Below, piece after piece: positions 7,914 through 16,582 of a DNA stretch of 64,000 nt. This stretch comes from Paenibacillus cellulositrophicus (GTDB lineage: Bacteria > Bacillota > Bacilli > Paenibacillales > Paenibacillaceae): the NCBI RefSeq assembly GCF_009363095.1, contig NZ_CP045296.1:248001-312000 (forward strand). Direction: 5' to 3'. A program made the translations under genes and the position numbers. Position 1 is the first letter of the stretch. Every line of letters starts with the position of its first letter. The notes beneath the pieces were generated by a model. That model had not been told where the DNA came from. It saw only the letters and a program-made list of their open reading frames with translations, and searched no databases.

Positions 7914-8846
7914 CTAGTCCCGGACAGTCGTCACGTCTGTCGTCAGTTGTACCGGCCTGCGGATCACCCGCAGAATGCTGTCCAGATTGCTGATCAGCGT
8001 ACCGGCAATAATCGTAATCATGCCGGCGACCGAGAGCCAGGTGATGCGTTCATGATACAGCACGGCCCCTGCCGCCATGGCGATCATAGGCGAGATGTAC
8101 AGCCATGTCGACGGAAAAACAGGATTTGTCTTGGCAACCAGCCAATAATAGAGACTGTGGGCGACCATGGATCCCATAACGATCAGATAAACGAGTGAAC
8201 CGAAAGCGGCACCGGCGGGCAGCCCGGCGGCATGTATGGGCTCAGTCAGCAGAGATAGCACAAGCAGAAGGAATCCGCCATGCATCATCTGCGCCGCATT
8301 CAGCGCAATGGGCGACGCTTCGGGGAAGCGTTGGATCACCTTTCGTGAATACAGCGTTCCTGCGGCGTAGCAGATTTCCCCGGCAAGGATGACCAGTCCG
8401 CCGCTGATCCATGCGCCTCCGGTGGAGGGAGAGAGGTCCGAGAGCAGCAGCAGCAGGACGCCCGCGAAACCTAGAAGGCAGCCGGCGACGGTCCTCGTCG
8501 TGCTCTTTGCTTTGAAGACCAGCATTTGGATGAGTAAAATGATCAGCGGACCTGTAGCCGAGAAGACGGCGGCGGATCCGGAAGAAACGTGCTGCTCGGC
8601 CCAATAGAGCGGCGCAAAAGTGCCGAAGGTCAGCAGGGTGCCGCTCAGCAGCATTTCTTTACGCAGCAGAAGACCAAAACGGGTCTTTTTACGCCAAATC
8701 ATCCACAAAAACAGCGCCAAGCCGGCCGCAAAAAAGCGAAGTCCCGCCGAGAAAAAGGGCGGAGCGGACGCGTCCACCCCGATTTTAATGGCCAGAAACG
8801 TTGTGCCAAAAATAAGACACATCAGCAAGTAGTTGACAAGTATCAT
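7914..8846 (-). CDS. EamA family (DMT superfamily) transporter
   Basis: A 310-residue membrane protein with about ten hydrophobic segments in two homologous halves, the EamA repeat. Recognisable parts are the N-terminal LLMCLIFGTTFLAIKIG, the conserved PLYWAEQHVSSGSAAVFSATGPL of the first EamA repeat and the second-repeat YYWLVAKTNPVFPSTWLYISPMIA. DMT proteins of this type usually export metabolites or amino acids. The start ATG at 8846 has a textbook AAAGGAGG 7-8 bp upstream; the longer frame to 8882 has none. The gene diverges from a MocR-type regulator with a 135-bp shared regulatory region, a common arrangement in which the MocR protein controls the exporter. Confidence 0.85.
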   Translation of the reverse strand: MILVNYLLMCLIFGTTFLAIKIGVDASAPPFFSAGLRFFAAGLALFLWMIWRKKTRFGLLLRKEMLLSGTLLTFGTFAPLYWAEQHVSSGSAAVFSATGPLIILLIQMLVFKAKSTTRTVAGCLLGFAGVLLLLLSDLSPSTGGAWISGGLVILAGEICYAAGTLYSRKVIQRFPEASPIALNAAQMMHGGFLLLVLSLLTEPIHAAGLPAGAAFGSLVYLIVMGSMVAHSLYYWLVAKTNPVFPSTWLYISPMIAMAAGAVLYHERITWLSVAGMITIIAGTLISNLDSILRVIRRPVQLTTDVTTVRD

Positions 8847-8890
8847 ACTAAATCCTCCTTTGGTTGTCTTCCCATCATACAAGGAGGATT

Positions 8891-8921
8891 ACAGAACAGA
8901 TGCATGATAACAGAACAGATG
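8891..8921. promoter_or_regulatory. Tandem 12-bp direct repeats, likely MocR operator
   Basis: ACAGAACAGATG occurs at 8891-8902 and again, identical, at 8910-8921 (19-bp period). The region lies between the divergent EamA and MocR genes and abuts the -35 position for a TATAGT -10 at 8932-8937. MocR/GabR proteins typically bind direct repeats, so this is the likely operator. Confidence 0.6.
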
Positions 8922-8981
8922 GACGCAGGTTTATAGTACAATGAGTCTACAACCCATTTGATGTCCGGAGGGAAAATGAAA

Positions 8982-10400
8982 ATGCAGACCACACAGAAGG
9001 ATCATCCGCTGTTGTACCGGCAGGTCTACGATCATATTGTCGCCAGGATTCAGCGGGGAGAACTTGCAGCCCATGACAAGCTTCCTTCGATCCGGATGCT
9101 GGCCGGGGAGCTGCAGGTCCATCGGCTCACCGTTTTTCGCGCCTACCAGCTGCTGAAGGAAGAGGGGAAGGCTTACGTAAAGGAAAAATCGGGATATTAT
9201 GTTGCTCCGATGCATGAAATCACGGGACTTCCAACCTATGAAAAAAGCTCCGCTGCTGCCCGGACCTATCAGAACGAGATGTCCGACATTCAGCGCGTGC
9301 CTTCCGTTTATCAATTTTCGCAGGCGCTGATTGATCCCAATCTGCTGCCCAATTTGTATCTGTCCCAATATGTCAAAGAGGTGTTTGATCGCTATCCGAA
9401 AATGATCGGCACTTATTCCGATTTGCAGGGGGATGCCGAGCTAAGGGATTTTCTGGGCGATTACATGACGGGAAGGCTCAAGGTGAGTATATCGGCGGAC
9501 GAGTTGATCATTACATCCGGTGCGCAGCAGGCTATTGATCTGTTAGCCCGGCTCTATATTCGTCCGCTGGATGCCGTGATGGTGGAGCGTCCGACTTACA
9601 GCGCGGCACTGGATATTTTTCGCGCTCAGGGGGCCCGGTTTCTCCCCGTCGACATTTTGCCTGGCGGATACGACCTTGACCAGGTCGAGGAGATGATGAA
9701 GCGGCACAAGCCACGCTTTTTCTATATGAATCCGACCTTTCACAACCCAACGGGCTATTCGGTCCCTGCCGGTCAGCGGAAAGAGCTTGTCGCCTTGGCC
9801 GAGAAATATCAGTGCCTGCTCGTTGAGGACGACACGTTTCGGGACATTTATTTCGGAGGGCCACCGTCGTTACCGCTGTTTACCTATGACACGGAGGGAT
9901 GGGTCGTCTATTTGAGCAGCTTCAGCAAATACGTAGCTCCCGGTCTTCGGATCTGTGCTGTAGTGGGCCGAAGCTCGGTCATCCAGCCGCTGTTAACCTT
10001 GAAGTCGCTTGCGGATAACGGCTCGCCGCTCGTCAATCAGAAGTTGTTTTTGCACTATTTTGGATCAGAGCGGATGCAGAATCACCTGGAAAAGCTGCGG
10101 ATTGCCCTTCAGATCCGGCGGGATCTGATGATCGAGTCACTCCGGGACACCGGTTGGCAGTGGACTGTGCCTGAAGGAGGTCTCAACCTGTGGGTGAAGC
10201 TCCCGGATCAACTTTCTGTGGACATGTTATGGCAGCGCGCCACCGCGGAGGCGGTTTCGTTCGTTCCAGGCGCGGTGTTTGACCCGAAGCGCGAAATGCG
10301 GTCCTGGATCAGGCTCAGCTACAGCTTTGTCAATGAGGAGCAGATTCGAACCGGCATGCGGCTTCTGACAAACTTGGCGGGCAGCATGGACAATAGATAG
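8982..10400 (+). CDS. MocR family transcriptional regulator (GntR wHTH fused to PLP-dependent aminotransferase domain)
   Basis: A 472-residue fusion. Residues about 8-75 form a GntR winged helix (YRQVYDHIVARIQRGEL, LPSIRMLAGELQVHRLTVFRAY). Residues about 110-470 form a fold-type I aminotransferase domain with TSGAQQAIDLLAR, NPTFHNPTG (253-258 region), VEDDTFRDIY and SSFSKYVAPGLR with the PLP-binding Lys near 316. Such proteins are usually regulators that sense PLP or amino compounds and not enzymes. ATG 8982 is 9 bp after GGAGGG (8967-8972); ATG 8976 and TTG 8958 are in frame but too close to or upstream of that SD. It diverges from the EamA exporter, the probable target together with its own promoter. 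Confidence 0.88.
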   Translation: MQTTQKDHPLLYRQVYDHIVARIQRGELAAHDKLPSIRMLAGELQVHRLTVFRAYQLLKEEGKAYVKEKSGYYVAPMHEITGLPTYEKSSAAARTYQNEMSDIQRVPSVYQFSQALIDPNLLPNLYLSQYVKEVFDRYPKMIGTYSDLQGDAELRDFLGDYMTGRLKVSISADELIITSGAQQAIDLLARLYIRPLDAVMVERPTYSAALDIFRAQGARFLPVDILPGGYDLDQVEEMMKRHKPRFFYMNPTFHNPTGYSVPAGQRKELVALAEKYQCLLVEDDTFRDIYFGGPPSLPLFTYDTEGWVVYLSSFSKYVAPGLRICAVVGRSSVIQPLLTLKSLADNGSPLVNQKLFLHYFGSERMQNHLEKLRIALQIRRDLMIESLRDTGWQWTVPEGGLNLWVKLPDQLSVDMLWQRATAEAVSFVPGAVFDPKREMRSWIRLSYSFVNEEQIRTGMRLLTNLAGSMDNR

Positions 10401-10571
10401 CCTCGATCACACCTTCGTTACACCCAAAAATCATCATGAACTTTTTGCCATGACGCGTTACAATAATGATGGAGGCCGAACAACCGGTACCCGCTTGCAG
10501 CAGGCAATGGAGCAGGCGGGAAGAACGGCAGCCGATTCAATGGATCGATTATAGAGAGGTGGACTTATATC

Positions 10572-11351
10572 ATGGCTTTGATTCAATGTCACTTTTTTTC
10601 GGACGTGCTGCAGCTCAGTACTTCCATGACGGTCATTCTTCCGCAGCAGACCCGCCATCAGATCGGGATGCAGAACAACACATTTGCGGACAAGCATCCG
10701 ACGCTGTACCTGCTCCACGGATTGTCGGATGACGATTCCATCTGGCTGCGCAGAACGTCGATCGAGCGTTATGTCGCATCGACGGGACTGGCGGTCGTTA
10801 TGCCTCAGGTGCACCGCAGCTTCTACACGGACATGGCTTATGGGAACAAGTACTGGACGTTCATCAGCGAGGAGCTCCCAAGCATTGCCCGCTCTTTCTT
10901 CCCGCTGTCGGCGGAAAGGGAGGACAATTTCGTCGCAGGGCTGTCCATGGGAGGTTACGGGGCGTTTAAATGGGCGCTTAGTAAACCGGAGAGCTTTGCG
11001 GCCGCCGCTTCGTTGTCAGGTGCTATGAACGGTATGAGAGCCCCGGAAGATCCGGATCGCTTCCCGGACTACAAGCTGATCTATGGCGACAAGCCGGAAA
11101 AAAACCGTGAGGAAGACTTGTTCTGGCTGATGGAGCAGTGCGCAAAGTCGGAAGGACCGAAACCGATGCTGTATCAATGCTGCGGCACCGAAGACTTTTT
11201 GTACGAGGACAACGTTATGTTCCGTGAAGCATGCAAGCAGTCGGGTCTGGACTATACATACGAGGAGGGCCCGGGAAGCCATGAATGGGGATATTGGGAC
11301 GCCAAAATTCAAGACGTGCTCGCCTGGCTCCCGCTGAAGAACAACGCATAA
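10572..11351 (+). CDS. Esterase of the EstA/S-formylglutathione hydrolase-like family (tributyrin esterase type)
   Basis: A 259-residue alpha/beta hydrolase with the oxyanion segment LYLLHGLSDD at 45-54, nucleophile elbow GLSMGG with Ser125, an acidic residue in CGTEDFLY and a His in GSHEWGYWD. The length and the 'HGLSDDDSIWLRRTSIERY' arrangement fit the esterase D/EstA family, which hydrolyses short acyl esters. It has no signal peptide, so it is cytoplasmic. ATG 10572 follows AGAGAGGTGG. The gene stands alone between a MocR regulator and a terminator. The physiological substrate is unknown. The 171-bp gap before it holds no other gene. Confidence 0.82.
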   Translation: MALIQCHFFSDVLQLSTSMTVILPQQTRHQIGMQNNTFADKHPTLYLLHGLSDDDSIWLRRTSIERYVASTGLAVVMPQVHRSFYTDMAYGNKYWTFISEELPSIARSFFPLSAEREDNFVAGLSMGGYGAFKWALSKPESFAAAASLSGAMNGMRAPEDPDRFPDYKLIYGDKPEKNREEDLFWLMEQCAKSEGPKPMLYQCCGTEDFLYEDNVMFREACKQSGLDYTYEEGPGSHEWGYWDAKIQDVLAWLPLKNNA

Positions 11352-11378
11352 CCTGAGGATTTGCAACCTTGTAATGCA

Positions 11379-11415
11379 GACCGAGGCATACGACATATGC
11401 CAAGGTCTTTTTTTG
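11379..11415 (+). terminator. Intrinsic terminator after the esterase gene
   Basis: GACC (11379-11382) and GGCATA (11385-11390) pair with TATGCC (11396-11401) and GGTC (11404-11407); eight T follow. Confidence 0.8.
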
Positions 11416-11565
11416 TAAATGGAAAAAAGCTTAGGCTTCAAAGACAGAGCTTCCTTATTTTCCACTCTGGGGAGCGATTTGATTCCTCGTGTAGAATAAC
11501 CTGTCCACGGAAAGGGTAATGTTATACAGAAACAGCCCAAGAAATGGATAAGGAGTGAGCGAAGA

Positions 11566-13281
11566 ATGGGTAACATGACGGCGACGGGAAGTACCAATCA
11601 GAAGTCTGGCACCACAGGGAAAAGTCTCGGCCAGTATTTGTTTGACTGCTTAAAGCTTGAGGGAATCACCGAAATTTTCGGCGTGCCCGGAGACTATAAT
11701 TTTACCCTGCTCGATACGCTGGAGAAGTATAACGGCATTGAATTTATCAATGGAAGAAATGAATTGAACTCGGGATACGCAGCGGACGCTTACGCCAGGA
11801 TCAAAGGCATTTCGGCGCTGATTACGACGTTCGGCGTCGGTGAACTCAGTGCCTGCAACGCGATCGCCGGGGCGAACAGCGAGCACATTCCGCTGATTCA
11901 TATCGTCGGATCCCCTCCGGACAAGGATCAGAAGGAGCATAAGCTGATGCACCACACTTTGATGGACGGCAATTTTGACGTCTTCCGCAAGGTGTACGAG
12001 CCGATTACGGCCTATACGGCCGTCGTCACGCCGGAGAATGCCGAGATCGAAATCCCGACGGCTATCCGGATCGCCAAGGAGAAGAAAAAACCGGTCTATC
12101 TGGTGATCGCCGACGACTTGGTCTCAAAGCCTGTTATGGGAAGGGGAGAACCGGCACCGCCAAAACCGTCATCCAACCTGACGACTCTTCAAGCAGCGGC
12201 GGATCAGGTGCGCCAGCTGCTTGACCGGGCCCGCAAGCCGGTTTTGCTGGTCGACGTGAATGCGATGCGTTTCGGACTTCAAACGGCGGTGCGCCAGTTG
12301 GCAGATGCCATGAATATTCCGGTGGCAACGATGATGTTCGGTAAAGGTGCTTTCGATGAGTCGCACCCCAACTATATCGGGGTGTACGGCGGCTCGTTTG
12401 GTTCGTCTGAAGTACAAACGGCGGTGGAACAAGCCGACTGCGTCATCGCGGTCGGGATGGTGTGGGCGGACAGCAATACGGGCACGTACACCGCCAAATT
12501 GAATCCGCTCGTTACCGTCGATATTCAGCCCAAGATGGTCAAGGTGGGAGAAGCTGAATTCCCGAATGTGCTGGCTGCTGACATGCTACTAGAGCTCCAA
12601 AAGATCGGTTATAAAGGCAGCGGCGCCGCCGGCAAGGGGGCGTTTCCGTATGATCAAGTTACGGGTGAACCCGAAGCACCGCTGCTCGCTTCGACTTATT
12701 ATCCAAGGATTCAGCGTATGCTGAAGGAAGGCGACATCGTCGTCGCCGAGACGGGAACGTTCTATAACGGCATGGCTTATGTTCGGCTGCCCCGGAACGT
12801 CACGTATATTACACAGGGAGGGTGGCAGTCGATCGGCTATGCCACGCCGTCAGCCTATGGTGCCTGCATTGCCGCCCCGGACCGCAGGGTGCTGCTGTTT
12901 ACGGGGGACGGCTCGCTGCAGCTGACTGCGCAGGAGATCAGCTCGATGCTGTATTATGGCTGCAAGCCGATCATTTTCGTTCTGAATAATGACGGATACA
13001 CCATCGAAAAATACTTGAACGTGAAGACGGAGAATCAGCGCTACAACCAGATTCCGCGCTGGTCGTACACGAAGCTGGCCGAAGCCTTCGGCGGAGAGGC
13101 ATTTACGGCGACCGTGCGGACAAACGGGGAACTCGAGCAGGCGTTCGCTCAAGCGGACCAGGAGCGGGCCGCAAAACTCTGCATCATTGAAATGATCGCC
13201 GCCGACCCGATGGATGCGCCGGAATACATGAAGCGGATGCGCAATTACATGGAGGAGCAGGCGAAAAAAGGGCAGAAATAA
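11566..13281 (+). CDS. Thiamine-diphosphate-dependent 2-oxoacid decarboxylase (indolepyruvate/phenylpyruvate decarboxylase family)
   Basis: A 571-residue enzyme of the pyruvate decarboxylase family. The catalytic Glu is in GRNELNSGYAADAYAR (Glu66) and the His pair is at 129-130 (HHTLMDGNFD). The C-terminal ThDP motif runs from GDGSLQLTAQE to NNDGYTIEK (about residues 447-481). The domain order PYR, middle and PP, and the length, are normal. Members decarboxylate indolepyruvate, phenylpyruvate or branched 2-oxoacids to aldehydes; the sequence does not fix the substrate. In plant-associated Paenibacillus such enzymes are candidates for the indolepyruvate route to auxin, which remains inference here. 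ATG 11566 follows AAGGAGTGAG. The gene is monocistronic with a strong terminator behind it. Confidence 0.85.
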   Translation: MGNMTATGSTNQKSGTTGKSLGQYLFDCLKLEGITEIFGVPGDYNFTLLDTLEKYNGIEFINGRNELNSGYAADAYARIKGISALITTFGVGELSACNAIAGANSEHIPLIHIVGSPPDKDQKEHKLMHHTLMDGNFDVFRKVYEPITAYTAVVTPENAEIEIPTAIRIAKEKKKPVYLVIADDLVSKPVMGRGEPAPPKPSSNLTTLQAAADQVRQLLDRARKPVLLVDVNAMRFGLQTAVRQLADAMNIPVATMMFGKGAFDESHPNYIGVYGGSFGSSEVQTAVEQADCVIAVGMVWADSNTGTYTAKLNPLVTVDIQPKMVKVGEAEFPNVLAADMLLELQKIGYKGSGAAGKGAFPYDQVTGEPEAPLLASTYYPRIQRMLKEGDIVVAETGTFYNGMAYVRLPRNVTYITQGGWQSIGYATPSAYGACIAAPDRRVLLFTGDGSLQLTAQEISSMLYYGCKPIIFVLNNDGYTIEKYLNVKTENQRYNQIPRWSYTKLAEAFGGEAFTATVRTNGELEQAFAQADQERAAKLCIIEMIAADPMDAPEYMKRMRNYMEEQAKKGQK

Positions 13282-13292
13282 ACCATGGGAAC

Positions 13293-13340
13293 AGTGCTGC
13301 AGGAAGGTTCTTGATGAACTTTCCAGCAGCACTTTTTTTG
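13293..13340 (+). terminator. Intrinsic terminator after the decarboxylase gene
   Basis: AGTGCTGC (13293-13300) pairs with GCAGCACT (13326-13333), with inner GGAA/TTCC and GTTC/GAAC stems, followed by seven T. Confidence 0.9.
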
Positions 13341-13425
13341 TGTATGAATCGATTCCGGTAAGATGATGAAAATCGCTGATTTTGACCGGGTCTATGGGCA
13401 TGTTCAGAATTTGTACAGTTGAATC

Positions 13426-13531
13426 TAGTATTCTATATAGAATGAACTAAAGAAAAGGATGCTATCGTGCCATTTTGGGCCGTGTAACAGGAATTTAATG
13501 TAAACTTTAGTTCAATCTATCTAGTTCTATA
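13426..13531. promoter_or_regulatory. Pair of inverted related 25-bp sequences upstream of the small ORF
   Basis: The segment 13426-13450 contains a 14-bp palindrome (ATTCTATATAGAAT, 13430-13443) and ends in GAACTAA. Its reverse complement begins TTAGTTCA, and 13507-13531 also begins TTAGTTCAATCT and continues similarly (about 16 of 25 positions shared). The two copies face each other about 56 bp apart and frame the region before the small ORF. This may be a regulator binding pair. No regulator is adjacent. Confidence 0.3.
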
Positions 13532-13559
13532 CACATAGATAAATGGAGTGGTTATTAGG

Positions 13560-13742
13560 ATGTTCGACCGTTATTTTACAGAAATGCGTAAGCTTAGTCA
13601 TGAAGACGAATTGCGTTACCGTTATTTGATCAGAGGGGTTAAACTGCTGCTGGAGCAGCGAAAATCGGAGAACTCCAAAGGACTCCCGCGATGGAGAAGA
13701 TGCCGGCAGTCCGAATCGATCCAGCCCGGGACCTGGGATTAA
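13560..13742 (+). CDS. Small hypothetical protein (60 aa)
   Basis: An ATG at 13560 with GGAGTG 11 bp upstream opens a 60-residue reading frame. The product is highly charged: an N-terminal amphipathic stretch (FDRYFTEMRKLSHEDELRYRYLIRGVKLLLEQRK) that is probably helical, then a basic Arg/Trp tail. I do not recognise a family. It precedes the polysaccharide operon by 102 bp in the same direction. A weak hairpin with a T-run (13750-13773) separates the two, so it may be a leader protein or regulator of that operon, or unrelated. The upstream inverted repeats support it being a real expressed gene. Confidence 0.45.
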   Translation: MFDRYFTEMRKLSHEDELRYRYLIRGVKLLLEQRKSENSKGLPRWRRCRQSESIQPGTWD

Positions 13743-13750
13743 AGTTTGAA

Positions 13751-13767
13751 TGTCAAAAAAATTGACA
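13751..13767. promoter_or_regulatory. TGTCAA-N5-TTGACA inverted repeat before the polysaccharide operon
   Basis: TGTCAA (13751-13756) and TTGACA (13762-13767) form an inverted repeat whose second half is also a consensus -35. The same hairpin followed by CTTTTTG could be a weak terminator for the small ORF. Either role, or both, is possible. The sequence lies 78 bp before the deacetylase start. Confidence 0.35.
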
Positions 13768-13844
13768 TCTTTTTGTCATTTGTTGAATAGGCTGTACACG
13801 TTATTCTTTTGGTAGGACTTAAGAGTGTGTCAAAGGAGATATCT

Positions 13845-15323
13845 ATGAAAGTGATGAAAGACTTTTCGCCCAGAAAACCGGCCGGATGGCTGGTGCTCGC
13901 GGTTCTGGCAATAAGCATGCTGTCAGGATGCTCTTGGATGGGGGGAGACGATACGGACGGCGGCATGAAAACAGCTGAGGCTGACAAGCCGGTCCAGCGT
14001 TATACCGGTGAGATGAGCCAAGCCGTTTCTCTGGCATACACGACCAGCCGGAACCTTGCCTTAACGTTTAACGGGATGGCAGACGCCCAAACGATGGACA
14101 AGCTTCTTGATCAACTGGATGCCTTAGGCATAAAAGCAACCTTCTTTTTGCCGGGGATGCGGGTGGCGGAGGAACCGGACATCGCCCGGCAAATTTTGTC
14201 CCGGGGACATGAGGTCGAGAACAATACGCTGAATGCGGTCGACATGAGCCGTATGGACTACGGACAGATCTACAAGGAAATCCATTTGGCCGACGATGTC
14301 ATCCGCAAACAAACGGGGGTCACTCCGAAGTTCGTCCGAACGCAAACGGGAGCGATCAGCGAGGATATCCGGCTGGCTGCGGCACAGAGCGGACAGCAGG
14401 CGGTCATATCCTACAGTCTGTTTTTACATAATTGGAAGGCGGAGACCCCTCAGCAAAAAAAGAACTATATCCGGAAATACATCAACCGCGGTGGGATCGT
14501 TGCGATTGACCTGGCAGAGAACCGGACTTTGAATGAATCGGTGGACCTGATCGCTTCGGAAGCTTCGGCAGCCGGTTATCATTTCGTTACTCTAGACAAG
14601 CTGGTCGCCACAGGCGGCGTACGTAAACCGGCCGACACGGTTCAAGGGTATCAGGCTGCGAAGTATAACGCCGATTACGCCAAAGCGGATTACAATCTCG
14701 TGTACAGCCACAAGACCGCCAAGAAGGAAATCGCCCTTACCTTTGACGACTGGGGCACGGATGAAACGATCACGAAGCTGCTCGATATTTTGGACCAGTA
14801 CCACGTGAAGGGTACGTTTTTTTTGCGTGCGGACGGAGTTGAGAAAAATCCGAACTTGGCGCGGGCGATCGCGCAAGCAGGGCATGATGTCGGAAATCAT
14901 ACTTACAGCCATCCGGTCCTGACCAAGCTCAGCGTCAAGCAGCTTCAGGATGAAGTGGTCAAGGCGCACCGCATCATTACGGATGCGATCCAGCAGCAGC
15001 CGGCCATGCTGTTCCGGCCGCCGACCGGCGATATTGACGACCGCACAGCCCGGATTATCGCGGCGGCCGGTTACCGGAATATTGTCGATTTCGATATCGA
15101 TCCGAATGATTGGAACCGGGATCGCACCGCTTCACAGATCGTGAACTCGGTTATCCAGCAAAGCCACAGCGGCGGAATTATTTTGCTGCATTCGCTGGAC
15201 GATACCCACACGGCGGAGGCGCTGCCGGGCATTATTCAAAACTTGCGGAAACAAGGATACACGTTCGTGAAACTGTCCGACTGGATTTCTGATGATGGAA
15301 ATCCGTCAGGTAATGAAAGATAG
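13845..15323 (+). CDS. Lipoprotein with tandem NodB polysaccharide deacetylase domains (first one degenerate)
   Basis: A 492-residue lipoprotein: lipobox LSGC with Cys29. Residues about 70-255 are NodB-like but degenerate: TFNG replaces TFDD, and ENNTLN stands where the metal-binding HxxxH should be. Residues 295-485 are a complete NodB domain: TFDDW at 299-303, HTYSH at 352-356, RPPTG at 391-395, DIDPNDW near 417-423 and LLHS at 447-450. Such enzymes remove N-acetyl groups from hexosamine polymers, using a metal held by Asp and two His. A lipoprotein would act on the outer face of the membrane. ATG 13845 is 6 bp after AAAGGAG. It is the first gene of an operon (14 bp to the dehydrogenase gene), which suggests that it modifies the polymer made by the PilZ-GT2 synthase downstream. 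Confidence 0.85.
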   Translation: MKVMKDFSPRKPAGWLVLAVLAISMLSGCSWMGGDDTDGGMKTAEADKPVQRYTGEMSQAVSLAYTTSRNLALTFNGMADAQTMDKLLDQLDALGIKATFFLPGMRVAEEPDIARQILSRGHEVENNTLNAVDMSRMDYGQIYKEIHLADDVIRKQTGVTPKFVRTQTGAISEDIRLAAAQSGQQAVISYSLFLHNWKAETPQQKKNYIRKYINRGGIVAIDLAENRTLNESVDLIASEASAAGYHFVTLDKLVATGGVRKPADTVQGYQAAKYNADYAKADYNLVYSHKTAKKEIALTFDDWGTDETITKLLDILDQYHVKGTFFLRADGVEKNPNLARAIAQAGHDVGNHTYSHPVLTKLSVKQLQDEVVKAHRIITDAIQQQPAMLFRPPTGDIDDRTARIIAAAGYRNIVDFDIDPNDWNRDRTASQIVNSVIQQSHSGGIILLHSLDDTHTAEALPGIIQNLRKQGYTFVKLSDWISDDGNPSGNER

Positions 15324-15337
15324 ATGGAGATGGAAAT

Positions 15338-16582
15338 ATGTCAACACCAACTAAAAATGTGCTGTATACATACAGCCCAGTCGCGGTCATTGGACTCGGG
15401 TATGTAGGCCTTCCCCTGGCACAAGCCTTCTCGAAAAAGATGCGGGTGATCGGCTTTGACGTCAACCCGGACAAGGTCAGCCGGCTGCAGAAGGAAGCTT
15501 CTTCTGACGCGCAGACGTCCGTGTATGACGCAGACCCAGCGTCTGCGGGATTGGAATATACGTCTGACGCGGACCGGCTTGGCGAAGCCATGTTTTATGT
15601 GATTGCCGTACCGACCCCGGTGCAGAGCGGTAACGTGCCGGATTTACGGTTTGTGGAAGAAGCGAGCCGCATGGTCGGCAGGAGATTGCGCCAAGGTGCG
15701 GTCGTGGTTTATGAATCGACCGTGTACCCTGGCGTCACCGAAGAGATTTGCGTTCCGATCCTGGAGGCGGAGTCAGGCCTGCGCTGCGGAACCGATTTTA
15801 AAGTAGGATATTCGCCGGAGCGGATCAATCCAGGCGATGAGGTTCACCGGCTCGACAATATCGTCAAGATCGTGTCGGGAATGGATGAGGAATCGCTCGG
15901 GATCATTGCCGGCATGTACGAACAGATCATCGATGCCGGCGTATACAGGGCGGAAAGCATCAAGGTGGCCGAAGCGGCAAAGGTTATTGAAAATGCCCAG
16001 CGGGACATTAATATCGCCTTTATGAACGAACTGTCCATGCTGTTCCACCAGATGGGCATCGATACCCGGGAAGTGCTGCGCGCCGCAGGGACAAAGTGGA
16101 ATTTCCTGAACTTCGTTCCCGGTTTGGTTGGCGGGCACTGCATAGGTATCGATCCGTACTACTTGACGTACAAAGCGGAGGATACCGGTATCCGTTCACG
16201 GATCATTCTGGCGGCACGGCATATCAACGACGGGATGGGCAAATATGTCGCCGAGCAGCTGATCAAGCTGCTCGTCCGGCAGCGGCTGGACCTGCGCGAC
16301 GTGAAGGTCGGCGTTCTTGGCTTGGCTTACAAGGAAGACTGCGCCGATATCCGGAATTCCAAAGTGGTGGATATCATCAAAGAGCTTCAGGATTACGGTA
16401 TTGAACCCCGGATCGTGGACCCGCTGGTAGACCCGAAAGCGGCTTATGCCGAATACGGTCTGGAGCTGTCCCGAGTGGAGGAGCTGCTGGACCTGCATGT
16501 GCTGGTCACGGCCGTCCCGCATCAATGCTTTGGGGCATGGGCTATGCGGATATGGATCCGATGTTCAGAAAGGACTCGGTAA
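15338..16582 (+). CDS. Nucleotide-sugar 6-dehydrogenase (UDP-GlcNAc/UDP-GalNAc dehydrogenase type), frameshifted near the 3' end
   Basis: A 414-residue reading frame of the UDP-glucose/GDP-mannose dehydrogenase family, closest in motifs to the TviB/WbpO type: IGLGYVGLPLA near residue 18, PTPVQ, YESTVYPG, the segment YSPERINPGDEVH, and GLVGGHCIGIDPYYLTYKAE with the catalytic Cys. The reaction is NAD-dependent oxidation of C6 of a UDP-sugar to a uronate. The last 18 codons look foreign. From 16528 another frame continues with LWGMGYADMDP, LLDVKGIYDKAEF and YIYWRL, the normal family C-terminus, ending at 16659. One extra T in the T-run at 16529-16531 would join both frames into about 440 residues. 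This is either a recent frameshift or a sequencing error. The truncated form lacks the last strand of the C-terminal domain. Confidence 0.85.
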   Translation: MSTPTKNVLYTYSPVAVIGLGYVGLPLAQAFSKKMRVIGFDVNPDKVSRLQKEASSDAQTSVYDADPASAGLEYTSDADRLGEAMFYVIAVPTPVQSGNVPDLRFVEEASRMVGRRLRQGAVVVYESTVYPGVTEEICVPILEAESGLRCGTDFKVGYSPERINPGDEVHRLDNIVKIVSGMDEESLGIIAGMYEQIIDAGVYRAESIKVAEAAKVIENAQRDINIAFMNELSMLFHQMGIDTREVLRAAGTKWNFLNFVPGLVGGHCIGIDPYYLTYKAEDTGIRSRIILAARHINDGMGKYVAEQLIKLLVRQRLDLRDVKVGVLGLAYKEDCADIRNSKVVDIIKELQDYGIEPRIVDPLVDPKAAYAEYGLELSRVEELLDLHVLVTAVPHQCFGAWAMRIWIRCSERTR

